A stretch of 64,000 nt of DNA from NCBI RefSeq assembly GCF_036346615.1, contig NZ_CP107836.1, forward strand, positions 4,650,001 through 4,714,000. Reading direction: 5' to 3'. This document shows positions 51,051 through 60,211 of this stretch, piece after piece. Position 1 is the first letter of the stretch. Each line of letters opens with the position of its first letter. Below the pieces are notes generated by a model. That model was given only the letters and a program-made list of their open reading frames with translations, did not search any database and was not told the origin of the DNA. The DNA comes from Streptomyces sp. NBC_00523. Lineage in GTDB: Bacteria > Actinomycetota > Actinomycetes > Streptomycetales > Streptomycetaceae. Made by a program: the position numbers and the translations under genes.

Positions 51051-52721
51051 TCAGTACAGCGCCTTGTACGTGTTGAAGCCGTAGCCGATCCGGACGCGCT
51101 TGTTGAGCTTGCCCGTTCCGGTCGACGTGTACCGGTACAGGTCGCCGTAGCCATTGACCCCGACCAGGTCGGCCCTGCCGTCCCCGTTGAGGTCGCCGAT
51201 CGCGGCGAACTTGTTGTAGATGTCGAAGCCGGAGCCGATCTTCACGCGCGCCTTGAGCGGCGCGGACGCCTTGCCCGTGCCCTCGTACAGGTACAGCGTG
51301 CCGTCCTTGGCGATGCCCACGACGTCCGCCCGGCCGTCCCCCGTGAGGTCACCCGCGCCGACGATGTGGCGGTACGAGCCGTAGCCGTAACCCACCTTGA
51401 TCCTCGCCGCGAGCGCGGTGCCCTTGCCGTTCCCCTGGTACAGGAACAGGTCGCCCTTGGTGTCGCGCGCGAGGATGTCGCCCGCGCCGTCACCGCTCAG
51501 GTCGCCCGGGCCGATGAGGTCGTTGTAGATGTTCCAGCCGTCGCCGATCCGGTTGTACCCGATGTACAGCGAACCGTCGCGCACCCAGAGGTCGTCGGCA
51601 CGCCCGCCGTCGTCGAGGGAGGAGGCGATGCGTAGCCTGCCCTCGGTGTAGTCGAACCCGCGCGTGCGGGCGAAGAGCTCGCCGTTGTTCTTGGAGTCGT
51701 ACACATACCCGGCGCCCTCGGAGGTTACCCCCGTGACGCTGCGCTTGCCGAAGGCCGGGTTGCCACCCGCCCCGACGAACATGGCCGCCTTCTGCCATCC
51801 GAAGGTGCCGGGGATCCTCGCCCGGTAGTGGCCCAGGCCGGAGAAGCGGTAGATGTACGTGTCGCCGTTCGGCCGACGGCCCATGAGGTCGCCGTAGCCG
51901 TCCCCGTTGACGTCGTCGACACCCACGAGCTGGTTGTACGTGTCGAACCCGTAGCCGATCCTGGACGCTGCCTTGAACGGCTTCGACGGATTCCCGGTGC
52001 CCATGTGGAAGTACAGGTCACCGGAGGGCGTCCGGGTGACGACATCGCCGATCCCGTCGCCGGTGGAGTCGTTCAGGCCGACGATCTGGTCGTACGTGTT
52101 CCAGCCGGAGGCCACCTTGACGGCGGGCTCGAAGGGCTCGCCGTCGATGCGCCCGGTGGAGACGTAGAGATAGACGTCACCGGCGGGCGTGCGCGCGATC
52201 AGGTCGTTGTGCCCGTCGCCGGTCAGGTCCCCCGGCGCGACGATCTTGTTGTACTTCTGCCAGCCCTTCCCGGACCAGGTGGGAGTTCCCCCCGTCGGGT
52301 CCATGCCCACCATCGGGTGCAGCGTGAGCGTGCCGGACGCCGTCAGGGTGAGGAGCTCGGGCTGGCCGTCGCCCTGCAGATCGCCCGGAGCGATGATGTC
52401 CTTGTAGATGGTGTGCCCGGTGGCGCCCTCGGGCGCGTGGAGTTCGAGCGGGTAGTCGGCCACCGACGTACCCACCGACTGGAACAGGTAACCCTCCCGC
52501 GTCTGGTAGAGGATGTCGCTCCTGCCGTCGCCGGTGATGTCCATGCGCGGCGTCGAGCCGACGGCCTTCGGCGCCTCGGCGCCCTTCGCGTCGTCGGCCG
52601 AGGCCGGGGCCGCCAGCAGCATGCCGGCGGAGAGGACGAGCGCGGTGCAGGCCGCGATCCGGCTCGCGCGCTTCGAGCGCGCGCGGCCGGTGCGGCCGGA
52701 TTTCCGTGTGGACAGATGCAA
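51051..52721 (-). CDS. Secreted FG-GAP/VCBS repeat protein
   Basis: 556 residues. A Sec signal peptide (RIAACTALVLSAGMLLAAPA, cut after ASA) and then about nine FG-GAP blades of about 50 residues, each with a calcium loop of the form D-x-(T/N)-G-D-G-x-x-D (DITGDGRSDIL, DLTGDGHNDLI, DVNGDGYGDLM, DLSGDGAGDIL, DLTGDGRADVV, DLNGDGRADLV). It should form a beta-propeller as in integrin-like proteins; ligand unknown. Start TTG at 52721 after a G-run; no in-frame ATG precedes the signal peptide. Likely binds surfaces or polysaccharide. Confidence 0.88.
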   Translation of the reverse strand: MHLSTRKSGRTGRARSKRASRIAACTALVLSAGMLLAAPASADDAKGAEAPKAVGSTPRMDITGDGRSDILYQTREGYLFQSVGTSVADYPLELHAPEGATGHTIYKDIIAPGDLQGDGQPELLTLTASGTLTLHPMVGMDPTGGTPTWSGKGWQKYNKIVAPGDLTGDGHNDLIARTPAGDVYLYVSTGRIDGEPFEPAVKVASGWNTYDQIVGLNDSTGDGIGDVVTRTPSGDLYFHMGTGNPSKPFKAASRIGYGFDTYNQLVGVDDVNGDGYGDLMGRRPNGDTYIYRFSGLGHYRARIPGTFGWQKAAMFVGAGGNPAFGKRSVTGVTSEGAGYVYDSKNNGELFARTRGFDYTEGRLRIASSLDDGGRADDLWVRDGSLYIGYNRIGDGWNIYNDLIGPGDLSGDGAGDILARDTKGDLFLYQGNGKGTALAARIKVGYGYGSYRHIVGAGDLTGDGRADVVGIAKDGTLYLYEGTGKASAPLKARVKIGSGFDIYNKFAAIGDLNGDGRADLVGVNGYGDLYRYTSTGTGKLNKRVRIGYGFNTYKALY

Positions 52722-52843
52722 AGCCCCCCCAGGGGTTGTCTATGAGCCAGCTGTCAAAAAGTCGGCTGGTGTTCATATGACTGGTACTGGATCCCTTTGG
52801 AGGGGGTTGTTTTCAGCCATCAAGCCAGTGCCCTATCGGCCCA

Positions 52844-54487
52844 TCACGCCGCTTCGGTACGTTCCACCACCCGCCCACCGTCCAGTTCCAGCCGCCTGCC
52901 GCGGAAGCGGCCCCGCAGCCGCCGGTCGTGCGTGACGACGACCACCGCACCCCCGAACCCGGCCAGCGCGCCCTCCAGCTCCTCCACCAGCGCCGGGGAG
53001 AGGTGGTTCGTCGGCTCGTCCAGCAGGAGCAGGTCGACGGGTTCGCCGACCAGGCGGGCCAGTTCGATCCGGCGCCGCTGCCCGTAGGACAGCTCGCCCA
53101 CCCGGAGGCGCAGGTCCGCCGGGCCGAACAGGCCCAGCGACAAAAGGTGTTCCGTGTGCGCGTCGAGGTCACCGCCGCGCCCGTGGGCGTAGGCCTCCGG
53201 GAGCGTCAGACCGGCCGGCCACGGCGTCTCCTCCTGGCGCAGGTACCCGACCCGCCCCCGCGTCCGCACGGTCCCCGCGTCCGGCCGCAGCTCACCCGCG
53301 AGCACCCGCATCAGCGTCGACTTGCCGGCCCCGTTCGCCCCCGTGATCAGCAGCCGTTCCGCGCCCCCGATCCGCAGCGCGGGCACGGAGAGGCGGCGGC
53401 CGACGCGGATTCCGGCCAGCTCCGCCGCGACCCGGGGGGCGGACGTCTCCGCGGCGGTCACCCGGGCGGCGAACACCAGCGGATCCGGCGGCGGCGCGAC
53501 CGGCCGCTCCGTCAGCCGCTCGACGCGCTCCTTCGCGTTGCGGATGCGGACCATCGCCCCGTGCCCCCGCCCCCGCGCCCGGAACCCGCCGTGCCCGAAC
53601 ACGGTGAGCGGCACCTTGCGCGGGATCGCGTCCAGCCGGGCCACGTTGGACGCGGCCAGCTCGCGGTTGCGGGCCAGCTCGGCGCGCCAGTCCGCGTACT
53701 CCCGCAGCCGGCGCCGCCGGTCGGCGGCCTTCGCGCCGAGGTAGCCCTCGTAGCCGTCCCCGTACCGCGTCACCCGGCCCTCGCCGACCTCCAGGATCGT
53801 CGTGGTGACCCGTTCCAGGAACACCCGGTCGTGCGTCACGGCGAGCACGGTGCCCCGGTGCGCCCGCAGGTGGTTCTCCAGCCAGTCCACCGCCCGGTCG
53901 TCCAGGTCGTTGGTCGGCTCGTCCAGCAGCAGCAGTTCGGGCCGGGAGGCCAGCGTCCCCGCCAGCGCCAGCCGCGACCGCTCGCCGCCCGACAGCGTGG
54001 ACAGCGGCCGGTCCCGGTCCAGGCCGGGCAGCCCGAGACCGTGCAGGGCGATGTCCACCCGCGCGTCGGCCTCGTAACCGGCGCGCGCCTCGTAGCGCGC
54101 GACCAGCAGCGCGTACGCGTCGAGCGCGGCGGTCAGCTCCGCGCCCGCCGGCCCCGCGAGCCCGACCTCGGCCCGGCGCATCCGGGCCTCCAGCTCCCGC
54201 AGCCCGGCGAGCGCCGCGTCCACCGCGTCCTGGACGGTGGCCCCGGTGGGCAGGGCGAGCGCCTGGGCGAGGTAGCCCGTGCCGCCGGGCGCGACGACGG
54301 TCAGCTCCCCGTTGTCGGGCCGGTCGAGCCCGGCGATCAGCCGGAGCAGCGTGGACTTGCCGGCCCCGTTGTCGCCGATGACGCCGGCCCGTTCGCCGGG
54401 CGCGACGGTGAAGGTGACGTCGTCCAGCACGACGCGGTCGTCGTAGCGGCGGGTGACGTTCTGAAGTGTGAGTTGTCCGGTGTGCAT
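52844..54487 (-). CDS. ABC-F ATPase, antibiotic resistance-like
   Basis: 547 residues, two ABC domains and no membrane part. Walker A GDNGAGKST (38-46) and GANGAGKST, signatures LSGGERSRLALA and LSYGQRRRIELA, Walker B LLLLDEPTNDLD and LLLLDEPTNHLS. The linker (LREYADWRAELARNRELAAS ... VPLTVFGHGG) is the P-site tRNA interaction region. ABC-F proteins bind the ribosomal E site; those of this actinomycete type often confer macrolide or lincosamide protection, but no antibiotic cluster is nearby so the drug is unknown. ATG at 54487, AGGGG upstream. A 250-bp leader precedes it. Confidence 0.9.
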   Translation of the reverse strand: MHTGQLTLQNVTRRYDDRVVLDDVTFTVAPGERAGVIGDNGAGKSTLLRLIAGLDRPDNGELTVVAPGGTGYLAQALALPTGATVQDAVDAALAGLRELEARMRRAEVGLAGPAGAELTAALDAYALLVARYEARAGYEADARVDIALHGLGLPGLDRDRPLSTLSGGERSRLALAGTLASRPELLLLDEPTNDLDDRAVDWLENHLRAHRGTVLAVTHDRVFLERVTTTILEVGEGRVTRYGDGYEGYLGAKAADRRRRLREYADWRAELARNRELAASNVARLDAIPRKVPLTVFGHGGFRARGRGHGAMVRIRNAKERVERLTERPVAPPPDPLVFAARVTAAETSAPRVAAELAGIRVGRRLSVPALRIGGAERLLITGANGAGKSTLMRVLAGELRPDAGTVRTRGRVGYLRQEETPWPAGLTLPEAYAHGRGGDLDAHTEHLLSLGLFGPADLRLRVGELSYGQRRRIELARLVGEPVDLLLLDEPTNHLSPALVEELEGALAGFGGAVVVVTHDRRLRGRFRGRRLELDGGRVVERTEAA

Positions 54488-54739
54488 GAAAAGCCCCTGA
54501 TTCTCGGCCCGTGCCGATCGGCGCGCGGTGGTCGGGGCGCGTCCGCGCACGCCGACGGCGCACCGAGGACGTGTGCCGGAAGGGCAGGCGTCACGGAGGT
54601 ACGAAGGCGTGGAGGTGCGGATGCGCAGGAGAATGCGCTACTGCGGAGCCGGGCTCAACGCAGGCGCAAGGGGAATTTCACAGAGAACCCATGCACACCA
54701 AGGTAGGCGGGCGCCAGGGCGGCGGCAAGCGGTTTTCGG

Positions 54740-55465
54740 TCAGGACGGGCCCCCCAGCCGGACCGGCACACCGGGGGAGTACAGCACGCTGACGGGCGCC
54801 CCGCTCGGGGCCGGCAGGCCCGCCGCCTCGATCAGGTTCTCCTCGCAGACGAGCAGGTCCGCGCGGTGCAGCGGCCAACGCGGATGGTCGTTGCGCAGGT
54901 AGGCGGTGCGGCCGAGGAGGGACTGGTGCAGGCCCCAGCGCGCGGTGAGGAAGTGCTCCAACTCGGTGGGCCGGTCTATGCGTGCGCCGGGGCGCACGGT
55001 GATGCGGCTGTACGCGCCGCGAGGGCCGGGCACGCGGCGCGAGCTGGTGTAGCCGATCGTGTCGCCGGCCGCCTCCACCCGCATCCGGGACCACACGTAC
55101 GGCAGGCCGAAGCCCAGGCGGCCCATCGCCGCGGGGACCAGCCGGGAGGCGTCCAGCGAGCGGAAGACGACCCCGCGCCGCCCCCGCTCGTCCACCGAGT
55201 ACAGGCGGACGTTCGTCTCGGGGAACGAGCCGAGGTACGGCACACCGGGCAGCCCCAGCCACCCCACCCGGTGCATCCGGAAGGCCACCAGACCGACGTA
55301 CGTGGCCCCGTCGAACGTGTCGGGCACCGTCCCCGCGGGCAGCAGCCCCGCCACCGCCTCCGGCTCCACCGCCCAGTGGACGAAGCAGAGGTCGAGCCAC
55401 TGCTGCGTGAGCAGTGGGCGGCGCAGGACGTCGGGGGCGTCGGGTGTCACGGGCGAGGTCGTCAC
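54740..55465 (-). CDS. YqjF-family DUF2071 protein
   Basis: 241 residues. Family signatures: RPLLTQQWLDLCFVHWAVEP, LLPAGTVPDTFDGATYVGLV, AFRMHRVGWLGLPGVPYLGS, FPETNVRLYSVDERGRRGVV, and late RPTELEHFLTARWGL. DUF2071 is an acetoacetate decarboxylase-like beta fold of unknown function. GTG start at 55465 overlaps the upstream gene's stop (GTGA), so it is the second gene of a two-gene unit. Confidence 0.9.
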   Translation of the reverse strand: MTTSPVTPDAPDVLRRPLLTQQWLDLCFVHWAVEPEAVAGLLPAGTVPDTFDGATYVGLVAFRMHRVGWLGLPGVPYLGSFPETNVRLYSVDERGRRGVVFRSLDASRLVPAAMGRLGFGLPYVWSRMRVEAAGDTIGYTSSRRVPGPRGAYSRITVRPGARIDRPTELEHFLTARWGLHQSLLGRTAYLRNDHPRWPLHRADLLVCEENLIEAAGLPAPSGAPVSVLYSPGVPVRLGGPS

Positions 55466-55890
55466 GGGCCAAGCGTGGCAGGGCCGTCCGGCGCGCTCTC
55501 CACCGCGTCCGGGATCGCGGCGAGATCCGCGATGAGGTCCGGGTCGCGCATCCCGGGCAGCTCGTAGCCTCGGGCCTCGTCCCACTCGACGTCCAGGTCG
55601 TCCATGTGCACACGCCAGTCGGCGTCCGGCAGCGCCCGGCGGAACTCCGTGACCGAGTCCAGCACATGGGCGACCACCGGCAGCAGCCGGCCGGGGTCGA
55701 ACGGCATCTTGGTGGAGCCGTCGAGGACGGTCCCCGGGTCCGACGTCCCGGGGTCGTACACGAACAGGCTCTCCTCGTCCTCGTACGGGAACGACGCCTG
55801 GCGCTCGGTGACGATACGGGCGACGGCGGCCGACTCCGGCCCGGTCAGCGGGGTCGCGCGGTGCGCGGTGTAGTAGAGGGAGACGCTCAT
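55462..55890 (-). CDS. Hypothetical protein coupled to DUF2071 gene
   Basis: 142 residues, soluble, no family assigned. Sequence marks: VSLYYTAHRATPLTGPESAA, TKMPFDPGRLLPVVAHVLDS, VHMDDLDVEWDEARGYELPG. Acidic overall. ATG at 55890 has no Shine-Dalgarno; TACGCT lies eight bases upstream and could be a -10 for a leaderless message, but no -35 was found. Its stop overlaps the DUF2071 start. Confidence 0.7.
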   Translation of the reverse strand: MSVSLYYTAHRATPLTGPESAAVARIVTERQASFPYEDEESLFVYDPGTSDPGTVLDGSTKMPFDPGRLLPVVAHVLDSVTEFRRALPDADWRVHMDDLDVEWDEARGYELPGMRDPDLIADLAAIPDAVESAPDGPATLGP

Positions 55891-55972
55891 GAGGGGAGCG
55901 TAGGGGCGGGGTACGACAACGGGGGGTGCGGCAGCGCACCCCGGTGCGGAGCGGGGTGTACCGGGCGGGAAC

Positions 55973-56974
55973 ATGAGCAGAAGAGGAGAGACGGGGAGCG
56001 GGCCCGCCTCCGTACCCCGACGTCACCCCTTCCACACCGCTCACGTCCCCGGAGCCGCAACCGTGTCCAGTCAGTCCAGCGGTACCGCCGCCGGGGCCCC
56101 GCCCCACCCGCGCAGAACCCCGCCGACCGCCCCCGGCCCCGGCAGGGCCAGGCACTGGCCGCTCGCGCTGCGCCGCACGCCCGTCTCGCTGTGGAACGAC
56201 GACATATCGGACTGGGCCGCGGCCCTCACTTACTACGCGATCCTCGCCCTGCTGCCCGCGCTGCTGGTGACCGTGTCCGTCATCGGGCTCGCCAGCCCGG
56301 GGGCCACCGGTGCGCTGATCGCCGACATCACCGCCTTCGCGCCCGCCGAGGCCGCCGCCGCGCTGCGCGAGCCGCTGGAGGCCGCCACCCAGCAGCGCAC
56401 CGCCGTCTGGGTGCTCGTCGCGACCGGGTCCGTCAGCGCGCTGTGGTCCGCGTCCAGCTATCTCGCGGTGTTCCGGCGGGCGCTGCACGCCATGCACGGC
56501 GTGCACGACACCCGGCCCGCGCTGCGCCAGGCGCACATCATCGTGGCGTGGGCGGTCGGGCTGCTCCTGCTGATGATGACCAGCGCGTTCGCCCTCGTGC
56601 TCACCGGACCGCTGGCGCGCTGGGCCGGGCACCGGCTCGGCCTGACCCATGTGGGAGACGCGGTGTGGGCGGTGCTGAAGTGGCCGCTGCTGCTCTGCCT
56701 GGTCGCCGGGCTGATCACGGTGCTCTTCCGCACCGGCCCTGAGCCGGCCCGCCGGGCCCGGCAGGCGGTGCCCGGCGGGGTGCTCGCGGCGCTGTTGTGG
56801 CTGGCCGCTTCGGCCGGCTTCGCGCTGTACGCCACGTACGTCGGCTCCTACAGCCGGCTGTACGGCTCACTGGCGGGCCTGGTGGTGTTCCTGATCTGGG
56901 TCTGGTTCACCAACCTGGCACTGCTGTCCGGGGTCCAGTTCAACGTGGAGCTGGACCGGGCCCGGCAGGATTAG
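55973..56974 (+). CDS. YihY/BrkB-family membrane protein
   Basis: 333 residues. A Pro-rich N-terminus (about 60 residues) and six membrane helices. Family marks: DDISDWAAALTYYAILALLP, SSYLAVFRRALHAMHGVHDT, GSYSRLYGSLAGLVVFLIWV. The N-terminus could instead begin at GTG 56062. The family is often misnamed RNase BN; function is unknown. Its TAG stop overlaps the stop of the convergent DinB gene by three bases. Confidence 0.9.
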   Translation: MSRRGETGSGPASVPRRHPFHTAHVPGAATVSSQSSGTAAGAPPHPRRTPPTAPGPGRARHWPLALRRTPVSLWNDDISDWAAALTYYAILALLPALLVTVSVIGLASPGATGALIADITAFAPAEAAAALREPLEAATQQRTAVWVLVATGSVSALWSASSYLAVFRRALHAMHGVHDTRPALRQAHIIVAWAVGLLLLMMTSAFALVLTGPLARWAGHRLGLTHVGDAVWAVLKWPLLLCLVAGLITVLFRTGPEPARRARQAVPGGVLAALLWLAASAGFALYATYVGSYSRLYGSLAGLVVFLIWVWFTNLALLSGVQFNVELDRARQD

Positions 56975-57474
56975 TCCCCCGTCGTCCCGTCCACGATCTC
57001 GCGGATGATGTCGATGTGGCCGTTGTGACGGGCCGTCTCCTCGATGAGGTGCAGCAGGATCCAGCGCAGATCGGGGGCCGAGCCGTTCGAGCGCTTCAGG
57101 ACGGCCCGGGTGTCCAGATCGTGGGCGGCGACCAGCTCCCGGTAGCGGGCGGACTGCTCCTCGTACTCCCGCAGCACATCGGCGAGCGGCATGTCGACGG
57201 CGATCCGCATCTCGCGGTCCGGGTCCTCCTCCGTCCACGGGCCCTCGTCCTCGCCGCCGAGGAGGACCAGCTCGAACCAGTGGTACTCGACCCAGCGCAG
57301 ATGGTTGACCACCCCCGCGATCGTCATCAGCGGGGAGCCGGGCAGGGGCGCCCGCACGGCGTCCTCCTGCGAGAGCCCGTCGCACTTGGCGATCGCGGTG
57401 GCGCGGGCGTAGTCGAGGAAGGTGGTCAGCTGGGTGCGCTCGTCCCATGCGGGAGGCGTGTCGGTGCGTGTCAT
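56971..57474 (-). CDS. DinB/DUF664-family protein
   Basis: 167 residues. A four-helix DinB-like bundle with conserved His positions: TIAGVVNHLRWVEYHWFE, DLRWILLHLIEETARHNGHI, DIIREIVDGTTGD. His residues in helices two and four (NHLRWVEYHW, RHNGHID) match the metal-binding triad of mycothiol-dependent DinB-family transferases such as maleylpyruvate isomerase. Here the function could be a mycothiol transferase, but this is only family-based. Confidence 0.85.
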   Translation of the reverse strand: MTRTDTPPAWDERTQLTTFLDYARATAIAKCDGLSQEDAVRAPLPGSPLMTIAGVVNHLRWVEYHWFELVLLGGEDEGPWTEEDPDREMRIAVDMPLADVLREYEEQSARYRELVAAHDLDTRAVLKRSNGSAPDLRWILLHLIEETARHNGHIDIIREIVDGTTGD

Positions 57475-57515
57475 CGCCGCACAGCTTCCCCGGGCGGAAG
57501 GGGGTTGTCCACCGC

Positions 57516-58112
57516 TTATGGCCCGACGCGCAGGGCGGGGTCCCGCAGCGCCGGATGCCCGGGCCCGAGGAACACGGCGATGTCCGGGCCGCCCGCGGGG
57601 CCGGGCACCCGGCGCCAGCCGAGCCGCCGGTAGAGCCGCACCGCGGGCCCGGCGCCCGCCGAGGTCAGCAGCCAGCAGCGGCCCCCGGGCGCGGACGCGG
57701 TGACGGACTCCAGGAGCGCGGCCGCCAGGCCGGTCCCCCGGGCGTGCGGGCTGAGCGCGAGTTCGTCCACCTCCAGCCCGCCGACGAGCCAGTCCGCCGT
57801 CCGGTCGGGGCCCAGGACCGAGGCGACGGCCGCGTAGCCCCGGGCGGACGGGAAGGGGGAGGCGGTGGTCCAGGCCGTCGCGAACCCCACCACCGAGGCG
57901 GCGTCCGGCTCCTCCGGGACGCCGTCCAGCGCCAGCGCGGCCCTGAATCCGGGACGGGCGGCGTCCTCCGCCAGGCGCTGGACGTAGCCGTCGGCCTGAT
58001 CCGGGTCCTCGTGCCACGGCGGGCCCGCGAACGCCTCCGCGTAGGTCCGCCGTATGCCGTCCCGCCGCGCCAACAGCGCCTCGGCGCCCGTCCGCTGGAC
58101 CCACCTGGCCAT
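57516..58112 (-). CDS. GNAT-family N-acetyltransferase
   Basis: 198 residues. GNAT fold: beta core VVGFATAWTTA, motif A VDELALSPHARGTGLAAALL (R-x-x-G-x-G/A acetyl-CoA loop), and motif B GRCWLLTSAGAGPAVRLYRR, LGWRRV. ATG at 58112 follows GGAG. Substrate unknown. In tandem with the DinB gene but separated by 41 bp. Confidence 0.88.
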   Translation of the reverse strand: MARWVQRTGAEALLARRDGIRRTYAEAFAGPPWHEDPDQADGYVQRLAEDAARPGFRAALALDGVPEEPDAASVVGFATAWTTASPFPSARGYAAVASVLGPDRTADWLVGGLEVDELALSPHARGTGLAAALLESVTASAPGGRCWLLTSAGAGPAVRLYRRLGWRRVPGPAGGPDIAVFLGPGHPALRDPALRVGP

Positions 58113-58329
58113 GTCGCCACTCCTGCCGTCCCCACCCCGCGGACCGGCCGGCCCGCCGGGCGAGTGTACGAGCCGGGTCCGATGACCGAGCGGGGACGCA
58201 GGCCCGCCCCGCGGACCAGGGGTTGCCCGTACGCTCGGGTACCGACCACCCGCCGGCCCCCCACGCCGCCGCCCCGAGCGGTGCCGCGGGCGGGGCGGGC
58301 AGCCACCACGAGTACCGAGGTGACGGCCG

Positions 58330-58923
58330 ATGAGTGACGGTTTCTTCTGCTCGTACCACCTGTGCTGGAGCCGCCCCGACGCCGAGTCGCTGCTCGGCGA
58401 CCTGGAGACGGCGGGGGTGCGGGCGGACCACCCGGTCACCCGGCGCATCACCCTGGTCAGCCCCGGCACCGACCCGTCCGGGACGCAGTCCTGGGTGAGC
58501 CGGGACCAACTCGTGCTGCTCACCGGCCTGCAACGCCTCGACCGGGTCGACTTCCTGCTCTGGCTGCCCGGCGGCGAGGAGATACGGGCCAGGATCAGCC
58601 GGGGCGACGACGGCACGGTGGAACTGCTCTTCGGCCTCGGCGCACTGGACCGCGACGCCCGGGAACGGGTGGTCCGCGCGGTGCGCGAGGCGATCGGACG
58701 GGCCTCGCTGCTCTGCGTGGGCTTCGTGCTCGACCGCGAGGGCGCGTCGGCGGCCACCGACTGGGCGGGCTTCATCGTCAAGGGCTCGGTGTACTTCGAC
58801 TGCTGGCCGGACACGCTCGCGCTGCTGCCCGAAGTGGCCGCCGCCCAGCCGCAGCTGTCCGGCGTGAACTCCTTCCAGCAGTCGCCGTGGGTCGTCTACG
58901 GAAGCGACGTGCCCCGCAGATAG
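58330..58923 (+). CDS. Hypothetical protein
   Basis: 197 residues, soluble, not recognised. Two halves: a small alpha/beta part (GLQRLDRVDFLLWLPGGEEI, RARISRGDDGTVELLFGLGA) and a second (DRDARERVVRAVREAIGRAS, TDWAGFIVKGSVYFDCWPDT). The pattern suits a polyphosphate- or immunity-type Imm/SUKH-like fold but no match is secure. Four Cys. Alone, with a 217-bp upstream gap and convergent with the DUF192 gene, whose stop is 11 bases away. Confidence 0.65.
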   Translation: MSDGFFCSYHLCWSRPDAESLLGDLETAGVRADHPVTRRITLVSPGTDPSGTQSWVSRDQLVLLTGLQRLDRVDFLLWLPGGEEIRARISRGDDGTVELLFGLGALDRDARERVVRAVREAIGRASLLCVGFVLDREGASAATDWAGFIVKGSVYFDCWPDTLALLPEVAAAQPQLSGVNSFQQSPWVVYGSDVPRR

Positions 58924-58934
58924 ACCGCGGGCGC

Positions 58935-59315
58935 CTATAGACCGCGCGGAGCCTGCTCGACCCGGACCTGCACGCCCGGCCGCAGCCCCCACGCCGCCAT
59001 CGCGCCCGCCTCCGCCTCGATCACATGGCGGCCGCGCGGCCGGGGCAGGCCGAGCCGGCCCGGCTTCATCGTGTGGACCGCCAGCACGTTGAACCTCCGG
59101 TCCAGGTAGGCCACATCGATCGTGAACCGCATCCGGAAGGAGTGCACGCTCCCGCACGGCGTGATCATCAGCGCCCCGTCGACCCCGTCCCGGCCGAGCA
59201 GCCCGCGCGCCCGGTGCCGGTAGGAGGCCGCGATCCGCAGCGGCACCCGGGTCTCGGTCACCCCGTCCCGGTCCGTGATCGTCAAGGTCCCCGCGCCATC
59301 GCGCCATCGAGCCAT
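58935..59315 (-). CDS. DUF192 protein
   Basis: 126 residues. DUF192 marks: RARGLLGRDGVDGALMITPC, GSVHSFRMRFTIDVAYLDRR, and HVIEAEAGAMAAWGLRPG. The family is small and uncharacterised, often secreted in other bacteria but with no signal here. It is divergent from the prepilin peptidase gene and, together with it, is commonly found near tad loci in streptomycetes from memory; here the two are 8 kb from the tad genes. Confidence 0.9.
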   Translation of the reverse strand: MARWRDGAGTLTITDRDGVTETRVPLRIAASYRHRARGLLGRDGVDGALMITPCGSVHSFRMRFTIDVAYLDRRFNVLAVHTMKPGRLGLPRPRGRHVIEAEAGAMAAWGLRPGVQVRVEQAPRGL

Positions 59316-59403
59316 GGCCCGACGGTAGCGGCGCCGGCCCGCCGCCGGGCCCGAATCCACAGGCCCAACCCCCGCCCGGGGCACGCCGATTAGGATCGCT
59401 CAG

Positions 59404-60201
59404 GTGTACGCCATGCTGATAGGAGTCGCCGCACTCTGGGGCGCCGCGACCGGGCTCCTGGTCCCGCGCGCCGCCTACCGGTTCTCCGTTCCGCCCGGCG
59501 ACCCCTGGCGCGACGCCTGCCCGGCGGGCCACCCGCTCACCGGCGCCGCCCGCGCCTGGCTGGGCGCGACGCGCTGCGGCGGGTGCGCGGAGGGGACGGT
59601 CGCGGAGGTCCGTACGGGCGCGCCCGCCCCCGCACCGCCCGAGGACGCGCCCACCCCCCGTTACGCCCCCCACCGCCTCGCCCCCGTCGTCACCGCGCTC
59701 GCCTGCGCCGCCCTCGCCTGGTCCACCGGCACGCGCCCCGAGCTGGCGGCCTGGCTGGTGCTCGCCCCGGTCGCCGTGCTCCTCGCGAGCATCGACCACC
59801 GCGTGCACCGGCTGCCGGACGGGCTGACCCTGCCGGCCGCCGGAGCCTCCGCCGTACTCCTGGGCCTGGCGGCCCTGCTGCCGGAACACGCGGGCTCCTG
59901 GCTCTCCGCCCTCCTCGGCGGGCTCGTCCTGGGCGCGTTCTACTTCCTGCTCTTCCTCGTCAACCCGCGCGGCATGGGCTTCGGCGACGTCAAACTCGCC
60001 CTCTCCCTGGGCACGGTCCTCGGCTGGTACGGCTGGCCCGTCGTCTTCGCGGGAGGCTTCGCCGGCTTCCTCTTCGGCGCGGTGTACGGGGCGGCGCTCG
60101 TCGCACTGCGCCGCGCGGACCGCAAGACGGGCATCCCGTTCGGCCCGTTCATGATCGCGGGGGCCTTCCTGGGGCTGGTCTTCGGGGGACTGGCGGCCTG
60201 A
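59404..60201 (+). CDS. Prepilin peptidase (A24 family, TadV-like)
   Basis: 265 residues. An aspartic membrane protease with both catalytic residues: Asp131 in LLASIDHRVHRLPDGLTL and Asp195 in MGFGDVKLALSLG (GxGD motif). Two Cys pairs in the N-terminal loop (RDACPAGHP and TRCGGCAEG) suggest a zinc-binding cytoplasmic domain as in full-length PilD. Expected to cleave the leaders of the Flp and TadE-like proteins encoded at 44.6-49.1 kb. The GTG start has weak support; an ATG at 59413 is possible. Confidence 0.92.
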   Translation: MYAMLIGVAALWGAATGLLVPRAAYRFSVPPGDPWRDACPAGHPLTGAARAWLGATRCGGCAEGTVAEVRTGAPAPAPPEDAPTPRYAPHRLAPVVTALACAALAWSTGTRPELAAWLVLAPVAVLLASIDHRVHRLPDGLTLPAAGASAVLLGLAALLPEHAGSWLSALLGGLVLGAFYFLLFLVNPRGMGFGDVKLALSLGTVLGWYGWPVVFAGGFAGFLFGAVYGAALVALRRADRKTGIPFGPFMIAGAFLGLVFGGLAA

Positions 60202-60211
60202 CCGCGGGGGC

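Noticed and set aside
55876..55890. Leaderless promoter for the 142-residue gene (TACGCT eight bases before ATG)
   Set aside because: No -35 at proper spacing; kept only as a remark.
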